Below are positions 17,380 to 27,449 of a stretch of 64,000 nucleotides of DNA, one piece after another. Origin of the DNA: Bradyrhizobium sp. Gha (lineage in GTDB: Bacteria; Pseudomonadota; Alphaproteobacteria; Rhizobiales; Xanthobacteraceae). The stretch's first letter is position 1. The number at the start of each line of letters is the position of its first letter. Made by a program: the position numbers and the translations under genes. A model generated the notes under the pieces. It searched no databases and was not told where the DNA came from. It worked only from the letters and a program-made list of their open reading frames with translations. Location of the stretch: positions 372,001-436,000 of the forward strand of contig NZ_FOQM01000001.1 of NCBI RefSeq assembly GCF_900113735.1, in the 5' to 3' direction.

Positions 17380-18727
17380 GCTGCTGCTCCTCCTTCTCCT
17401 CGTGGAGAAGTTCCTTGCTCTCGAAGATCGAGATCATGGGAACGAGCCTGATGGCGATGAGGAACGGCACCAGGAAGAGACCGATCGTGCCGAAATAAGT
17501 CGACCAGTCCCAGAAGCTCGGCGTGAAATGGCTCCACGACGAGACCAGGAAATCGCGATAGAGGCTGGTGACCAGAATCATGTAGCGCTCGAGCCACATT
17601 CCGACCACGACGGACGCCGAGATCAGCAGCAGCATCCAGCCGCTTCGCCGCACGTTGCGCAGCCACAACGCCTGGAGCGGGATGAAGTTGAAGACGACCG
17701 CGCCCCAATAGGTCCAGGCATAGGCGCCGGCGAACCGGTCGGCCAGCGTTTGAATCTCGTGGGCATCGCCGGAATAGAGCGCGTCGAACACCTCGAAGAC
17801 GTAGCCGTAGCCGGTCATCAGGCCGGTCGCGAGCAGGACCATTCCGAGCAGATCGAGATGATCGTCGGTCACGAGATTCTTGAGCCCGAACCACGAGCGT
17901 AACGACACGGCGATGATCGAAACGACGGCGAAGCCGGAGAAAGCCGCGCCCAGCACGAAATAAGGCGGAAAGATCGTCGAGTGCCAGCCCGGGATCTGCC
18001 CCGCGGCAAACAGCAGCGAGACCTCGCTATGAACCGACACGACCAGCGGCACCGCAAGTCCCGCCGTCAGCCGATACGTCTGCTGCCAGCGCTGCCAGTG
18101 CCTCGCCGAGCCGCGCCATCCGAGCGCGGTGACGCCGAAAAAGATCTGCCAGCCGCGCCGCGTTGCGCGGTCGCGGGCGGCGGCAAGATCAGGGATCAGG
18201 CCGGTGTACCAGAAGGCCAGCGAGACCGTCAGATAGGTCAGCACCGCCCAGATGTCCCATTCCAGCGGGCTGCGGAATTGCGGCCACACGCCCATCGTCG
18301 CCGGATAGGGAAACATCCAGTAGACGTACCAGGGCCGGCCGAGATGCAGGATCGGATAGATGCCGGCGCAGACCACGGCGAACAGCGTCATGGTCTCGGC
18401 GAAACGGTTGAGCGAGTTGCGCCATTCGCTGCCCGTCAGCAGCAGCAGCGCCGAGATCAGCGTCCCGGCATGGCCGATGCCGAGCCACCAGACGTAGTTG
18501 TGGATGGCGAAGGCCCAGTTGACGGGAATGTTGATGCCCCAGATGCCGACGCCGCGGGTGAACAGCTCGACCACCGAGACCATCAGCAACAGCAGCAGCG
18601 CGCTCGCCACCGACATCGCGATCACCCAGCGCCGGTCCGCCGGAAAACGCAGGGGAATGCGGGTGAGCTGATCGGTGATGCCGCCCATGCTCTGGCGCGT
18701 CGGCAGGATGTCGGATTGCTCGCTCAT
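17372..18727 (-). CDS. actC: Alternative complex III subunit ActC (NrfD/PsrC-type quinone-binding subunit)
   Basis: 451 aa polytopic NrfD-family protein with about ten helices; WWLGIGHAGTLISALLLL is the conserved quinol-site helix with His. It binds quinol and accepts its electrons for the ActB iron-sulfur chain. The C terminus is polar (SKELLHEEKEEQQHG). It overlaps actB by 4 nt and actD by 8 nt. Confidence 0.93.
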   Translation of the reverse strand: MSEQSDILPTRQSMGGITDQLTRIPLRFPADRRWVIAMSVASALLLLLMVSVVELFTRGVGIWGINIPVNWAFAIHNYVWWLGIGHAGTLISALLLLTGSEWRNSLNRFAETMTLFAVVCAGIYPILHLGRPWYVYWMFPYPATMGVWPQFRSPLEWDIWAVLTYLTVSLAFWYTGLIPDLAAARDRATRRGWQIFFGVTALGWRGSARHWQRWQQTYRLTAGLAVPLVVSVHSEVSLLFAAGQIPGWHSTIFPPYFVLGAAFSGFAVVSIIAVSLRSWFGLKNLVTDDHLDLLGMVLLATGLMTGYGYVFEVFDALYSGDAHEIQTLADRFAGAYAWTYWGAVVFNFIPLQALWLRNVRRSGWMLLLISASVVVGMWLERYMILVTSLYRDFLVSSWSHFTPSFWDWSTYFGTIGLFLVPFLIAIRLVPMISIFESKELLHEEKEEQQHG

Positions 18728-21609
18728 CCCTGCCTCGATTCCGTCTCATCGTCGCGCCAGCGCGCCAGATAGGTCGTGCGCGGCCGCGTTCCCAGCTCTT
18801 CGAGCAGCACGTAATGGCGACCGTCGCGCTTCAGCCGCGACACTTCCGAATTCGGGTCGTTGATGTCGCCGAACACGATCGCCTTGGTGGGACACGCCTG
18901 CTGGCAGGCGGTGACCACCTCGCCGTCGCGTAGTGGGCGGTTCTCCTTGTCGGCGGCGACATGGGCCGCCTCGATGCGTTGGGTACAATAGGTGCATTTC
19001 TCCATGACCCCGCGCGCGCGCACGGTCACGTCAGGATTATGGGCTGCATGCTCGGGTGAATCGGCGGGCGAGCGATAGTCGTAGAAATTGAAGCGCCGCA
19101 CCTTGTAGGGACAATAGCTCGAGCAGGTCCGCGTGCCGATGCAGCGGTTATAGACCATCTGGTTGACGCCTTCCGAGTTGTGCGTCGTGGCATGGACGGG
19201 GCAGCCCATCTCGCAAGGTGCGTCCTCGCAATGCATGCACGGCACCGGCTCGAAGAAGCTGTGCGGATCGCTGACGTCGCCGGTGTAGTAGCGGGCGATC
19301 CGCAGCCAGTGCATCTCACGGCCGGCCCGGACCTGATCCGCGCCGACCACGGGCACGTTGTTCTCGGCCGTGCACGCCGTCACGCAGGCATTGCAGCCGA
19401 TGCAGCTGTCGAGATCGATCACCATGCCCCAGGCATTCTTCGAGGATGGCCAGGGCGGATAAAGGCTGGCTTGCGCAGGCTTCATCTGCTCGACCTGGCG
19501 CGGGCTGACCTCGCGCGCGAGATCAAATCCCTCGAGGCGATGATGCAGCTGGGTCACCGCGAGTTCTTCGCGGGTCGCAAGCTTGCGCAGGCGGCCCTGC
19601 GCCAGCCACGCTCCAGCAGCGGGCCGCACCTGATAGGCGTCGTATCCGAGATTGTCGCCCACCCGACCCGCCCGGGTCCGGCCATAGCCGAGATAGAGCG
19701 CGACCGTGTTGTCGGCCTGGCCCGGCATGATCCAGAGCGGCCCCTCGATGTGACGCTCGCCGACCGTGACCTCGACATGATCGCCATTGGCAGCCGAGAG
19801 GCGTTTCGCAAGCGCCGGACTCACCGCGATCACGTTGCTCCAGGTCACCGTCGTCAACGTCTTCGGAAGCTCCTGAAGCCAGCCGACATTGGCGAACTGG
19901 CCGTCCCAGACCGTGGGGTCCGGCTGAAACACGATGTCGAGCTCCCCGGTCGTCTTTGGGGGCGCGAGGGCGTCGCTCGCAGGCGACGCGGTGATGAACT
20001 GGGCCGCACCAGCGACGAAGCCATCATGCAGCGCCTGCTTCCATCGCGTCTCGAATGCCTCGCCGAAGCTCGGCTGCCAGGTTTGACGGATTGCAGCATC
20101 CGGCGTCTCGTCAACCTCGCCAAGCAGCTTCGCCAGAACGTAATGCACGGATCGGACGTCGTAGAATGGCGAGATCACCGGCTGAAGGATCGTCGCCGTG
20201 CCGTCCACGGCGCGCGCATCACTCCAGCTCTCCAGCGGATGCGCAAGAGGCAGCTGCCATTCGCAGAGCGCAGCCGTCTCGTCCCGGTGCAGGCTGAGGT
20301 GTATCGAGGAGCGAACACTCTTGATGGCATCGCCGACCTTGAGCTCACCGGGCGCGCTATAGGCGGGATTGCAATCGAGCACGAGGAGAGAGGTGACGCG
20401 CTCCGCTTTGATGTCGGAGACGAGTTCGGCCAGCGTTCCCGCATCGGCCGGGCCCGCGATCGGCGCGGTCAATTTCAGCCGCTCGCCGGCATTGCCGAGT
20501 TGCTGGTTGATCCGCGCAACCCAGAGCGCCGCGGCTGCGCCGCCGCTCAAGCCCGAGACGAACAGCGAGCGCGCTGAATGGTCACTGCAAGCCGCCACGA
20601 CGCGCGCGATCCAGCCGGCTTCGGCGCCGGAGAGATCAGGCTTCGATGCGCCGGCAACACCGAGCGCACTGGCGAGCGCTTCGGCGAGGACAGGCATCCG
20701 CCTGGCGTCAGCGGTCAGCCGCTGACCCGCCATCGCCCCCGTCGCCGTCGGCACGCTCTCGGCCACGAACAGCCGATTGCCCGGCCGATCGCTGGATCGC
20801 CGGCGCGCCTGCGACCACCCCAACGCATGACGGACCTGATCAGGCCCGGGTCCCAGAAAGTCATCGTCGAGGCCGACGACGACGTCGCACTCGCCGAGCA
20901 CATAGTGCAAGTCGAGAGCCTGACCATAAACCGCGGCGGTGATCTGTCGCCTCGCCTCATGCCCCGTAGCGGCATGTATGTGGACGCGCGCTTTCGGAAA
21001 CTGCGTCCGGAACGCATCGATCTGCCGCAGCAAAGTCGGCGAGGTTGTGGGTCCGAGCAACAACCTGACGCCGTCACCCTGACCGGCGCGCCAGTTCTCG
21101 CGCATCACGCCGATGGCGGACTCGACATCGGCCCAGCTCACCACTTCGCCATGGCGGGTGGGTGCGGCCGCGCGGTCGGGATCATAGAGTTGCAGCACGG
21201 CGCTCTGCATGAAGATGTCGCTACGGCCCTGCGTTGCCGGATGCCCCGGATTGCCGTCGAGCTTGGTCGGACGACCGGCATAGGCCGTGGCGATGACAGG
21301 CTGCGCGTAGCCATCGAGCAGCACTGCCGTCGCGTAATAGCGCGGCAGGCCGATCGTCTCGCTCGGCGGCTGGTCGACATAAGGCAGCGCTGTAATGAAC
21401 GAGCTCTTCTCGCAACCGGTCAGCCCCGCCAGCGCGAAGGAAGCGCCCATCAGCTTGAGGAATTCGCGGCGCGCGGTCCTGGAGAATTCGTGGACAACAG
21501 GGTATTCCGCCTTGATCAAGGCCTGAAACCGCGGATCATCCGACAACTCCTCGATGCCTGCCCACACACGCGGCCCGTCCGCCGGTTGATGATCAATGCG
21601 GCGCTTCAT
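18724..21609 (-). CDS. actB: Alternative complex III subunit ActB (fused molybdopterin-like and Fe-S domains)
   Basis: 961 aa from the ATG at 21609, which overlaps the actA stop (ATGA). A Tat-type motif (TARREFLKLMG) with a lipobox-like LTGC follows within the first ~70 residues. The large N-terminal part resembles a molybdopterin oxidoreductase but, as known for ActB, probably carries no cofactor. The C-terminal ferredoxin-like part has four Cys groups: CIGCNACVTAC, CMHCEDAPCEMGCP, CIGTRTCSSYCP, and CTYC with a distant CQQACP. These bind three 4Fe-4S and one 3Fe-4S cluster in characterised homologues. An in-frame start six codons upstream is less likely. Confidence 0.93.
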   Translation of the reverse strand: MKRRIDHQPADGPRVWAGIEELSDDPRFQALIKAEYPVVHEFSRTARREFLKLMGASFALAGLTGCEKSSFITALPYVDQPPSETIGLPRYYATAVLLDGYAQPVIATAYAGRPTKLDGNPGHPATQGRSDIFMQSAVLQLYDPDRAAAPTRHGEVVSWADVESAIGVMRENWRAGQGDGVRLLLGPTTSPTLLRQIDAFRTQFPKARVHIHAATGHEARRQITAAVYGQALDLHYVLGECDVVVGLDDDFLGPGPDQVRHALGWSQARRRSSDRPGNRLFVAESVPTATGAMAGQRLTADARRMPVLAEALASALGVAGASKPDLSGAEAGWIARVVAACSDHSARSLFVSGLSGGAAAALWVARINQQLGNAGERLKLTAPIAGPADAGTLAELVSDIKAERVTSLLVLDCNPAYSAPGELKVGDAIKSVRSSIHLSLHRDETAALCEWQLPLAHPLESWSDARAVDGTATILQPVISPFYDVRSVHYVLAKLLGEVDETPDAAIRQTWQPSFGEAFETRWKQALHDGFVAGAAQFITASPASDALAPPKTTGELDIVFQPDPTVWDGQFANVGWLQELPKTLTTVTWSNVIAVSPALAKRLSAANGDHVEVTVGERHIEGPLWIMPGQADNTVALYLGYGRTRAGRVGDNLGYDAYQVRPAAGAWLAQGRLRKLATREELAVTQLHHRLEGFDLAREVSPRQVEQMKPAQASLYPPWPSSKNAWGMVIDLDSCIGCNACVTACTAENNVPVVGADQVRAGREMHWLRIARYYTGDVSDPHSFFEPVPCMHCEDAPCEMGCPVHATTHNSEGVNQMVYNRCIGTRTCSSYCPYKVRRFNFYDYRSPADSPEHAAHNPDVTVRARGVMEKCTYCTQRIEAAHVAADKENRPLRDGEVVTACQQACPTKAIVFGDINDPNSEVSRLKRDGRHYVLLEELGTRPRTTYLARWRDDETESRQG

Positions 21610-22298
21610 CGGTGGCACACGTAACAATGCGTGAGCTCACCGAAGCGAATGCCTTCATGAGCGGCGATGGTCTCGCCCTCCTTGCGCGCATTCGCGGGCA
21701 GCGTCCACGCCATATCTGTGATGTGATCCGGCGGACGGAGATGCGGCGCCGGATCACGGTGGCAATCGATGCAGAACTGCATCGTGAATGGCTTTGAGCG
21801 ATAGGTCAGCGCCATCTGGTCGATACGGCCATGGCAGCTTTCGCAGCCAACGCCCTTGGCAATATGGATGTCGTGGCGGAAGAACACGTAGTCAGGCAGC
21901 TTCGCGACGCGTGTCCACTGGATCGGCGTGTTGTCGGCGAGGCTCTTGCGCACCGGTTCAAGCATCGACGCGTTGGTCCAGATCTGGGAGTGACATGTCA
22001 TGCAGGTCTCGGTCGGTGGGAGGCCGGCTTGCGGCCCGGCCTCGACATTGCTGTGGCAATAGCGGCAGTCGATGCCGAGTTCCCCGGCATGATGGCGATG
22101 GCTGAACGGCACCGGCTGATGCGGCCGGAGATCGGTCTCGGTCATGTACGCCGAATGCGCGAAGCCGACAGCGGCCACGATGCTGCCGCCGGCGAGCGAC
22201 AGGCCGCCGATCAGAAACAGGCGTAACCACGTGTCCGCCACAGGGGAGAATATTTGCACCATCCTCGCTGCGACCCCGATGGCGAGCTGTCGGCTCAT
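21606..22298 (-). CDS. actA: Alternative complex III subunit ActA (pentaheme cytochrome c)
   Basis: 230 aa from the ATG at 22298 (GGGGG upstream); the frame is open a further 23 codons. One membrane anchor (LRLFLIGGLSLAGGSIVAAV) precedes five heme c motifs: CRYCH, CMTCH, CESCH, CIDCH and CYVCH. Five hemes and one anchor are the hallmark of ActA. The start could also be the Met at 22262. First gene of the act operon, divergent from the 22382 gene. Confidence 0.92.
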   Translation of the reverse strand: MSRQLAIGVAARMVQIFSPVADTWLRLFLIGGLSLAGGSIVAAVGFAHSAYMTETDLRPHQPVPFSHRHHAGELGIDCRYCHSNVEAGPQAGLPPTETCMTCHSQIWTNASMLEPVRKSLADNTPIQWTRVAKLPDYVFFRHDIHIAKGVGCESCHGRIDQMALTYRSKPFTMQFCIDCHRDPAPHLRPPDHITDMAWTLPANARKEGETIAAHEGIRFGELTHCYVCHR

Positions 22299-22319
22299 CA
22301 ATCGACCCCCGGTACATTG

Positions 22320-22335
22320 GTTCCTAAGTAGGAAC
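22320..22335. promoter_or_regulatory. Perfect 7-2-7 palindrome in the divergent act/oxidase promoter region
   Basis: GTTCCTA-AG-TAGGAAC is a perfect inverted repeat. Each arm contains GGAAC in outward orientation, so it may be two back-to-back EcfG-like -35 elements. The plus side has CATT at 22352-22355 and the minus side GATT after 16 nt, each one or two bases off CGTT. A dimeric regulator's operator is the alternative. Confidence 0.45.
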
Positions 22336-22381
22336 GCAATTCCCCGCTCAGCATTGTCACCCGTCAATCGAGGGCTGCAGC

Positions 22382-22735
22382 ATGTCGGACAGCAAGCGCT
22401 TCGACTACGAGCGGTCGGACGTTGGACTCCACCTCGTCGGCTGGCTTGCGGCAGGTCTTGCGACTTTCGTCGCAGTCACACCGCTCGTGCTGCCGGTGAT
22501 GTTTCCGCTATCCACAAAACCGATGACGCCCGCGAGCCGTCCGGCCTTGAGCTCGGACGCGCCGCCCCTGGACGAGGCGCCTCGGGCGACGCTGCAGACG
22601 ACGCGCGACGGGCAAGCGAAGATCGAGCGCGGTTACGGCTGGACCGACAAAACCCGCGGCGAAGTCCGCATTCCGATCGACCGCGCGATCGACATTCTCC
22701 TGCGCAAGGGGCTGCCGGGGTGGCCATCTCCATGA
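22382..22735 (+). CDS. Conserved membrane-anchored protein of the oxidase operon, unknown function
   Basis: 117 aa. One transmembrane helix (residues ~18-42, VGWLAAGLATFVAVTPLVLP) is followed by a Pro-rich periplasmic stretch and a C-terminal IERGYGWTDKTRGEVRIPID, a motif recurrent in small proteins encoded next to caa3 oxidases. It may aid oxidase assembly. It precedes subunit II by 26 nt and is the first gene of the oxidase operon. Confidence 0.7.
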   Translation: MSDSKRFDYERSDVGLHLVGWLAAGLATFVAVTPLVLPVMFPLSTKPMTPASRPALSSDAPPLDEAPRATLQTTRDGQAKIERGYGWTDKTRGEVRIPIDRAIDILLRKGLPGWPSP

Positions 22736-22761
22736 GCGCGCTCCGATCGAGGTTGCCCTGA

Positions 22762-23700
22762 ATGTGGCGCCAGTGGATCCCGTTCTGGCATCCCGGCCTC
22801 TCGCCCCACAGCGGCGATGTCGATCTGCTGTTCACCGGGCTGCTGATTGCCAGCGCGCTGGTGGTCGGGCTCCTCTTCTTTCTACTGACGCTGTTCTGCG
22901 CGCGCTATCGCGCCGGCAACCAGACCGACAGAAACCATCGCGTCAAGAAGAGCTGGCATTGGGAGGTGAGCTGGACCGCCGCCTCGTTCGTCTGCTTCCT
23001 CGGCCTCTTCGCCTGGGGAGCCAGCGTTTTTTTCCAGATTTATCGTACGCAGATCGACGAGCACGACGTGTTCGTCGTGGCGAAACAGTGGATGTGGAAG
23101 ACGCAGCATCCTGGTGGCCAGGCGGAGATCGACGCGCTGCATATCCCGGTGAAGCGCCCTATCCGCCTGGTGATGGCGTCGCAGGACGTCATTCACAGCT
23201 TCTACATCCCCGCCCTTCGTCTCAAGCATGATGTCGTTCCGGGCCGCTACCAGGACCTCGAGATCGAGATCGACAAGCCCGGCCACTATCACCTGTTCTG
23301 CGCCGAATATTGCGGCACCGACCACTCCGGCATGATCGGCGAGGTCGTGGCGATGGAGCCGGCCGATTTCTCCAACTGGCTGACGCAGCAAGCGCCGTCG
23401 AGCCCACTCGCAAGCGAAGGCGGTCAGCTCTTCCGCGAGCTTGGCTGCAGCGGCTGCCACGGCGGCGGCGGCACAGTCCGGGCGCCCCCGCTCGAAGGCG
23501 TCTACGGCAAACCGGTGCCGCTCTCTGACGGCACCACCGTGATCGCGGATGATAGATACATCCGGGACTCGATCCTGATGCCGCGCAGCCAGGTGGTCGC
23601 AAGCTATCAACCTGTAATGCCCTCGTTCGAGGGCAAGGTCAGCGAAGATCAGCTTTTGCGGCTCGTGATCTACATCAAATCGCTCGCAGGACACCCATGA
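22762..23700 (+). CDS. coxB: Cytochrome c oxidase subunit II with fused cytochrome c (caa3 type)
   Basis: 312 aa. Two N-terminal helices ([19 protein letters not shown] and the following [14 protein letters not shown]) anchor a cupredoxin domain with the CuA motif [13 protein letters not shown] plus the upstream His in [14 protein letters not shown]-terminal cytochrome c domain (from ~residue 205) has heme motif CSGCH and a possible axial Met near QPVMPSFEG. It receives electrons and passes them to subunit I. It overlaps coxA by 4 nt (ATGA). Confidence 0.95.
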   Translation: MWRQWIPFWHPGLSPHSGDVDLLFTGLLIASALVVGLLFFLLTLFCARYRAGNQTDRNHRVKKSWHWEVSWTAASFVCFLGLFAWGASVFFQIYRTQIDEHDVFVVAKQWMWKTQHPGGQAEIDALHIPVKRPIRLVMASQDVIHSFYIPALRLKHDVVPGRYQDLEIEIDKPGHYHLFCAEYCGTDHSGMIGEVVAMEPADFSNWLTQQAPSSPLASEGGQLFRELGCSGCHGGGGTVRAPPLEGVYGKPVPLSDGTTVIADDRYIRDSILMPRSQVVASYQPVMPSFEGKVSEDQLLRLVIYIKSLAGHP

Positions 23701-25307
23701 TGAGCGACACAAACTATCTCACCACCGATTTCACGCTGCGGTCGTGGTTCCTGACGACGGACCACAAACGGATCGCGATCCTCTATTTCGCGAGCCTGAT
23801 CGTCTTTTTCTTCATCGGCGGCGCGGCCGCGACCTTGATCCGGATCGAGCTCGCGACGCCCCAGGCCGATCTCGTCAGCTCCGACGTCTACAATCGCCTC
23901 TTCACCATGCATGGCATCATCATGGTGTGGTTCTTCCTGATCCCGTCGATTCCCAACACGCTCGGCAATTTCATCGTCCCGTTGATGATCGGCGCGCGCG
24001 ATCTCGCCTTTCCCCGGCTCAATCTGATGAGCTGGTACATCTTCATGCTCGGCGGCTGCACCACGCTGTTCGCGATCTTCGCCGGCGGCGTCGATACCGG
24101 CTGGACCTTCTACACGCCGTTCTCGACGCTCTATTCCAACAGCTACGTGATTGTCGCGGCTGCGGGCGTCTTCATCGCGGGCTTCTCGTCGATCCTGACC
24201 GGCCTCAATTTCATCGTCACCATCCATCGCCTGCGCGCACCGGGACTGACCTGGTACCGGTTGCCGCTGTTCCTGTGGTCGCTCTATGCGACGTCGGTCA
24301 TCCTGGTGCTGGCCACGCCGGTACTCGCGATCACACTGCTGCTGATGGCGACGGAACGCTTTTTCGGCGTCGGCATCTTCGATCCCAGGATCGGCGGTGA
24401 CCCGCTGCTGTTCCAGCATCTGTTCTGGTTCTACTCGCATCCCGCTGTCTACATCATGATCCTGCCGGGCATGGGGGTGATCAACGAGCTGATCTCGTGC
24501 TTCTCCCGCAAGCAGGTGTTCGGCTACAAGTTTGTGGCCTGGTGCAGCCTCGCCATCGCCGCGGTCGGCTTCCTGGTCTGGGGCCACCACATGTTCGTCA
24601 GCGGCCAGTCGCTGGTTGCAAGCCTCGTGTTCTCCTTCATGAGCTTCATCGTCGCGGTGCCCTCGGCCATCAAGGTCTTCAACTGGACCGCGACCCTGCA
24701 CAAAGGTTCGATCCATTTCGACGCGCCCATGCTCTATGCGCTGGGGTTTATCGGCCTGTTCACGGTCGGTGGTCTCACCGGCCTGTTCCTGGCTTGCCTC
24801 GCCTACGACGTGCACGCGACCGACACCTACTTTGTGGTCGCGCATTTCCACTACATCATGGTCGGCGGCATGGTGACGGCCTATTTCGGCGGCTTGCACT
24901 ATTGGTGGCCGAAGATTACCGGCCGGCTCTATTCGGAATATTGGGCGCGCACCGCCGCGGTCCTGATCTTCTTCGGCTTCAATCTGACGTTCTTCCCGCA
25001 GTTCATCCTCGGCGCGGAGGGCATGCCGCGGCGCTACCACGTCTATCCACCGGAGTTCCAGGTCTGGAACGTGCTGTCCTCCGGAGGCGCCACAATCCTG
25101 GCCGTCGCCTACCTGATGCCGCTGTTCTACCTCGGCTATTCCGCCTTCTTTGGCAAACGCGCGCCGGCAAACCCCTGGGACGCGCCCGGATTGGAATGGC
25201 AAACCTCTTCGCCGCCGCCCGAACACAACTTTACGACGCAGCCCGTGGTCACGCGCGACCCGTATCAGTACAACGAGGCCTTCCAGGCGGAGCCGCAGAA
25301 TGCCTGA
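23697..25307 (+). CDS. coxA: Heme-copper oxidase subunit I, A2-type (caa3)
   Basis: 536 aa with 12 predicted helices. Heme and CuB ligands are visible: the MHGIIM region His, HP in [12 protein letters not shown] in WGHHMFVSG, and the HFHYIM His pair. Helix VI reads YSHPAVY instead of the HPEVY with the D-channel Glu, which is the defining feature of A2-type oxidases such as T. thermophilus caa3. It reduces oxygen and pumps protons. The stop lies inside the start of the next gene (8-nt overlap). Confidence 0.97.
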   Translation: MMSDTNYLTTDFTLRSWFLTTDHKRIAILYFASLIVFFFIGGAAATLIRIELATPQADLVSSDVYNRLFTMHGIIMVWFFLIPSIPNTLGNFIVPLMIGARDLAFPRLNLMSWYIFMLGGCTTLFAIFAGGVDTGWTFYTPFSTLYSNSYVIVAAAGVFIAGFSSILTGLNFIVTIHRLRAPGLTWYRLPLFLWSLYATSVILVLATPVLAITLLLMATERFFGVGIFDPRIGGDPLLFQHLFWFYSHPAVYIMILPGMGVINELISCFSRKQVFGYKFVAWCSLAIAAVGFLVWGHHMFVSGQSLVASLVFSFMSFIVAVPSAIKVFNWTATLHKGSIHFDAPMLYALGFIGLFTVGGLTGLFLACLAYDVHATDTYFVVAHFHYIMVGGMVTAYFGGLHYWWPKITGRLYSEYWARTAAVLIFFGFNLTFFPQFILGAEGMPRRYHVYPPEFQVWNVLSSGGATILAVAYLMPLFYLGYSAFFGKRAPANPWDAPGLEWQTSSPPPEHNFTTQPVVTRDPYQYNEAFQAEPQNA

Positions 25308-25944
25308 TAGCTCCGCCGTTGCTCCGCAATACGCTTCGATACCTCACCGCGATCACACGGCCGAACTCGGCATGTGGGTGTTCATCGCGACCGAAGTTCT
25401 TCTGTTTGGCGGGCTGATCCTCGCCTATTTCGTCTACCGGCATGCATTTCCGCAAGGTTTCGCCGAGGGCAGCCGGCACACCGAGATCGTGATCGGAACA
25501 GCCAACACGGCCGTCCTGCTGACATCGAGCTTTCTCGTGGCATGGGCCATTGAGATCTTCTCGCCTGCCACGATCAGGATCGTCACGTGGCTGCTCATTG
25601 GCGCGGCCTGCCTTGGCCTGCTCTTCATCGTGCTCAAGGGGATCGAGTACAGCAAGGAATATGACGAGCATCTCGTCCCCGGAATCGATTTCCTCTTCGC
25701 CGGACCACTGGCCAATGGCGTGCAGCTGTTCTTCATCTTCTACTTCATCGCGACCGCGATCCACGCCCTGCATATGCTGATCGGGATCTGCCTCTTGATC
25801 ACGCTTGCAACCCTTTGCCGGAAGGCGCCGACGACACGCCATCACGCCGCCCTGCACAGCGCCGCGCTGTACTGGCATTTCGTCGACGTTGCCTGGATCT
25901 TCCTGTTCGCGCTGATCTATCTGCCCGGGAGGTCGGCATCATGA
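25300..25944 (+). CDS. coxC: Cytochrome c oxidase subunit III
   Basis: 214 aa from the ATG at 25300, overlapping coxA by 8 nt. Five helices; the family motifs [18 protein letters not shown] near the N terminus, [10 protein letters not shown], and [17 protein letters not shown] at the end are all present. It is the short five-helix form. It stabilises subunit I and its proton uptake. It overlaps the subunit IV gene by 4 nt. Confidence 0.95.
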   Translation: MPDSSAVAPQYASIPHRDHTAELGMWVFIATEVLLFGGLILAYFVYRHAFPQGFAEGSRHTEIVIGTANTAVLLTSSFLVAWAIEIFSPATIRIVTWLLIGAACLGLLFIVLKGIEYSKEYDEHLVPGIDFLFAGPLANGVQLFFIFYFIATAIHALHMLIGICLLITLATLCRKAPTTRHHAALHSAALYWHFVDVAWIFLFALIYLPGRSAS

Positions 25945-26216
25945 CGGACTGGCGGCCACCGCTTGCCCTGATCGGAGCATGGCTTGGTTTGCTAGCCTTG
26001 CTGGCGCTGACCGTCACCCTCGCTTATGTGCCGCTGGGAGCCGGCAATGCCGTCGTGGCCCTCACGATCGGCACCATCAAGGCAGGACTCGTCGCAACTA
26101 TCTTCATGGAGCTGTGGCATCGGCGCGGTCTCACGCTCGTCTTTGCCGGCGCCGGACTGTTTTGGCTCGGAATCCTGCTCTACCTTGGTTCGATGGATTT
26201 CCTGACCCGAACCTGA
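25941..26216 (+). CDS. coxD: Cytochrome c oxidase subunit IV
   Basis: 91 aa with three hydrophobic helices (residues ~8-30, 37-57 and 65-85), including VVALTIGTIKAGLVATIFM, the pattern of bacterial oxidase subunit IV. The start at 25941 overlaps subunit III by 4 nt. Last gene of the operon. It ends 3 nt before the convergent cytochrome gene at 26220. Confidence 0.88.
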   Translation: MTDWRPPLALIGAWLGLLALLALTVTLAYVPLGAGNAVVALTIGTIKAGLVATIFMELWHRRGLTLVFAGAGLFWLGILLYLGSMDFLTRT

Positions 26217-26219
26217 CGA

Positions 26220-27449
26220 TCAGTTGGTCCTGGCATCGAGCTTCGCACGCTCCTTCTTCGCCTCGTCCTCGCTGACCGGCGGCGCCTTGCCCCAATGATT
26301 GCGGACATAGGTGGCCACCGCCGCGACCTGCGCGTCGCTCAATTGCCAACCGAAGGCAGGCATGGCGGGACCTGTCGGCTCCTTGTCCGTCGCCACGCTC
26401 TGTGCGCCCTGCAGGATCACGCGCAGCACCGTCGTCGGATCTCCCGTGTTGACGGTCGCGGCGTGGGTGAGGTTCGGAATGAGATTGGGAACCCCCGTCC
26501 CGTCCGATTTGTGGCAGGCCGAGCAGAGATCCTGATAGATCGCACCGCCCGCGGCCAGCACGTGGGCATCGGCGGAACTGTCGGCCGCAGGCTTCGGCCC
26601 CGACACGTCTTTCAGATAGGTGGCGATCGCCGTGGTATCGTCGTCGCTGAGCTTGGACGTCGAGAGCTCGACCACTTCGCCCATCAAGCCGGCTGCGGCC
26701 GCAAACCGGTTGTGCCCGGTCTTGAGATATTGCGCGAGATCGTCGATCGACCAATCGGCAAGCGGTCCCTGCCCGCTGGTGATGTCGGGTGCGACCCATC
26801 CCTGCAGCGTGTAGCCCTGAAGCCGCTTGCCGGATTTGTCGCCGCCCAAAGCCGTCTTCGGCGTATGACAGGCGCCGCAATGGCCGGGGCCTTCGACGAG
26901 ATAAGCGCCGCGATTCCACTGCTTCGACTTGTCCGCCCGCTCCCAGAACTCGCCCGGCGTGAAATACAGCTTGTCCCACACCATCATGGCCATCCGCTGG
27001 TTCAGCGGGAACGGCAGATGGTTGACGGTGACGGGATTGTGGACTGGCTCGACCGTATCGAGGTAGGCGCGGATGTCCTTGACGTCCTCCCGTGTCATCC
27101 GCGCGAAATAGGGATATGGCATGGCCGGGTAGAGCCGCTTGCCGTCGCGGCGCATTCCCTTCCGCACGGCCGCGTCGAACTCCTCGTCGCTCCACGCGCC
27201 GATCCCGGTCTCCCGATCAGGCGTGATATTGGGGGCGACCAGCACGCCGAAGGGCGTTTCGATGGGCCGGCCGCCGCTCAGAGGATGGTCGCTGCCCGGA
27301 ACCGTGTGGCAGCTCCCGCAATCGCCGGCGGCAGCCAGATAACGTCCGCGCTCGACGGCGGCAAAATCCTGCAGACCCGCACTCGTGGCCTCACCGACGC
27401 CGGCAGCAAACGTCAGCGTCACCAAGGCGAGTTGTGCAGCTCTACGCAT
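26220..27449 (-). CDS. Triheme cytochrome c subunit of a periplasmic dehydrogenase
   Basis: 409 aa. A signal peptide (residues 1-24, LALVTLTFAAGV core) precedes three cytochrome c modules with heme motifs CGSCH, CGACH and CSACH. The arrangement matches the cytochrome subunit of membrane gluconate/sorbitol/alcohol dehydrogenases, which takes electrons from the flavoprotein and passes them to quinone or cytochrome. It overlaps the GMC oxidoreductase gene by 8 nt. Confidence 0.92.
   Translation of the reverse strand: MRRAAQLALVTLTFAAGVGEATSAGLQDFAAVERGRYLAAAGDCGSCHTVPGSDHPLSGGRPIETPFGVLVAPNITPDRETGIGAWSDEEFDAAVRKGMRRDGKRLYPAMPYPYFARMTREDVKDIRAYLDTVEPVHNPVTVNHLPFPLNQRMAMMVWDKLYFTPGEFWERADKSKQWNRGAYLVEGPGHCGACHTPKTALGGDKSGKRLQGYTLQGWVAPDITSGQGPLADWSIDDLAQYLKTGHNRFAAAAGLMGEVVELSTSKLSDDDTTAIATYLKDVSGPKPAADSSADAHVLAAGGAIYQDLCSACHKSDGTGVPNLIPNLTHAATVNTGDPTTVLRVILQGAQSVATDKEPTGPAMPAFGWQLSDAQVAAVATYVRNHWGKAPPVSEDEAKKERAKLDARTN

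Noticed and set aside
23670..25226. A 518-codon minus-strand frame opposite coxA
   Set aside because: Antisense shadow; subunit I on the plus strand has all ligand residues.
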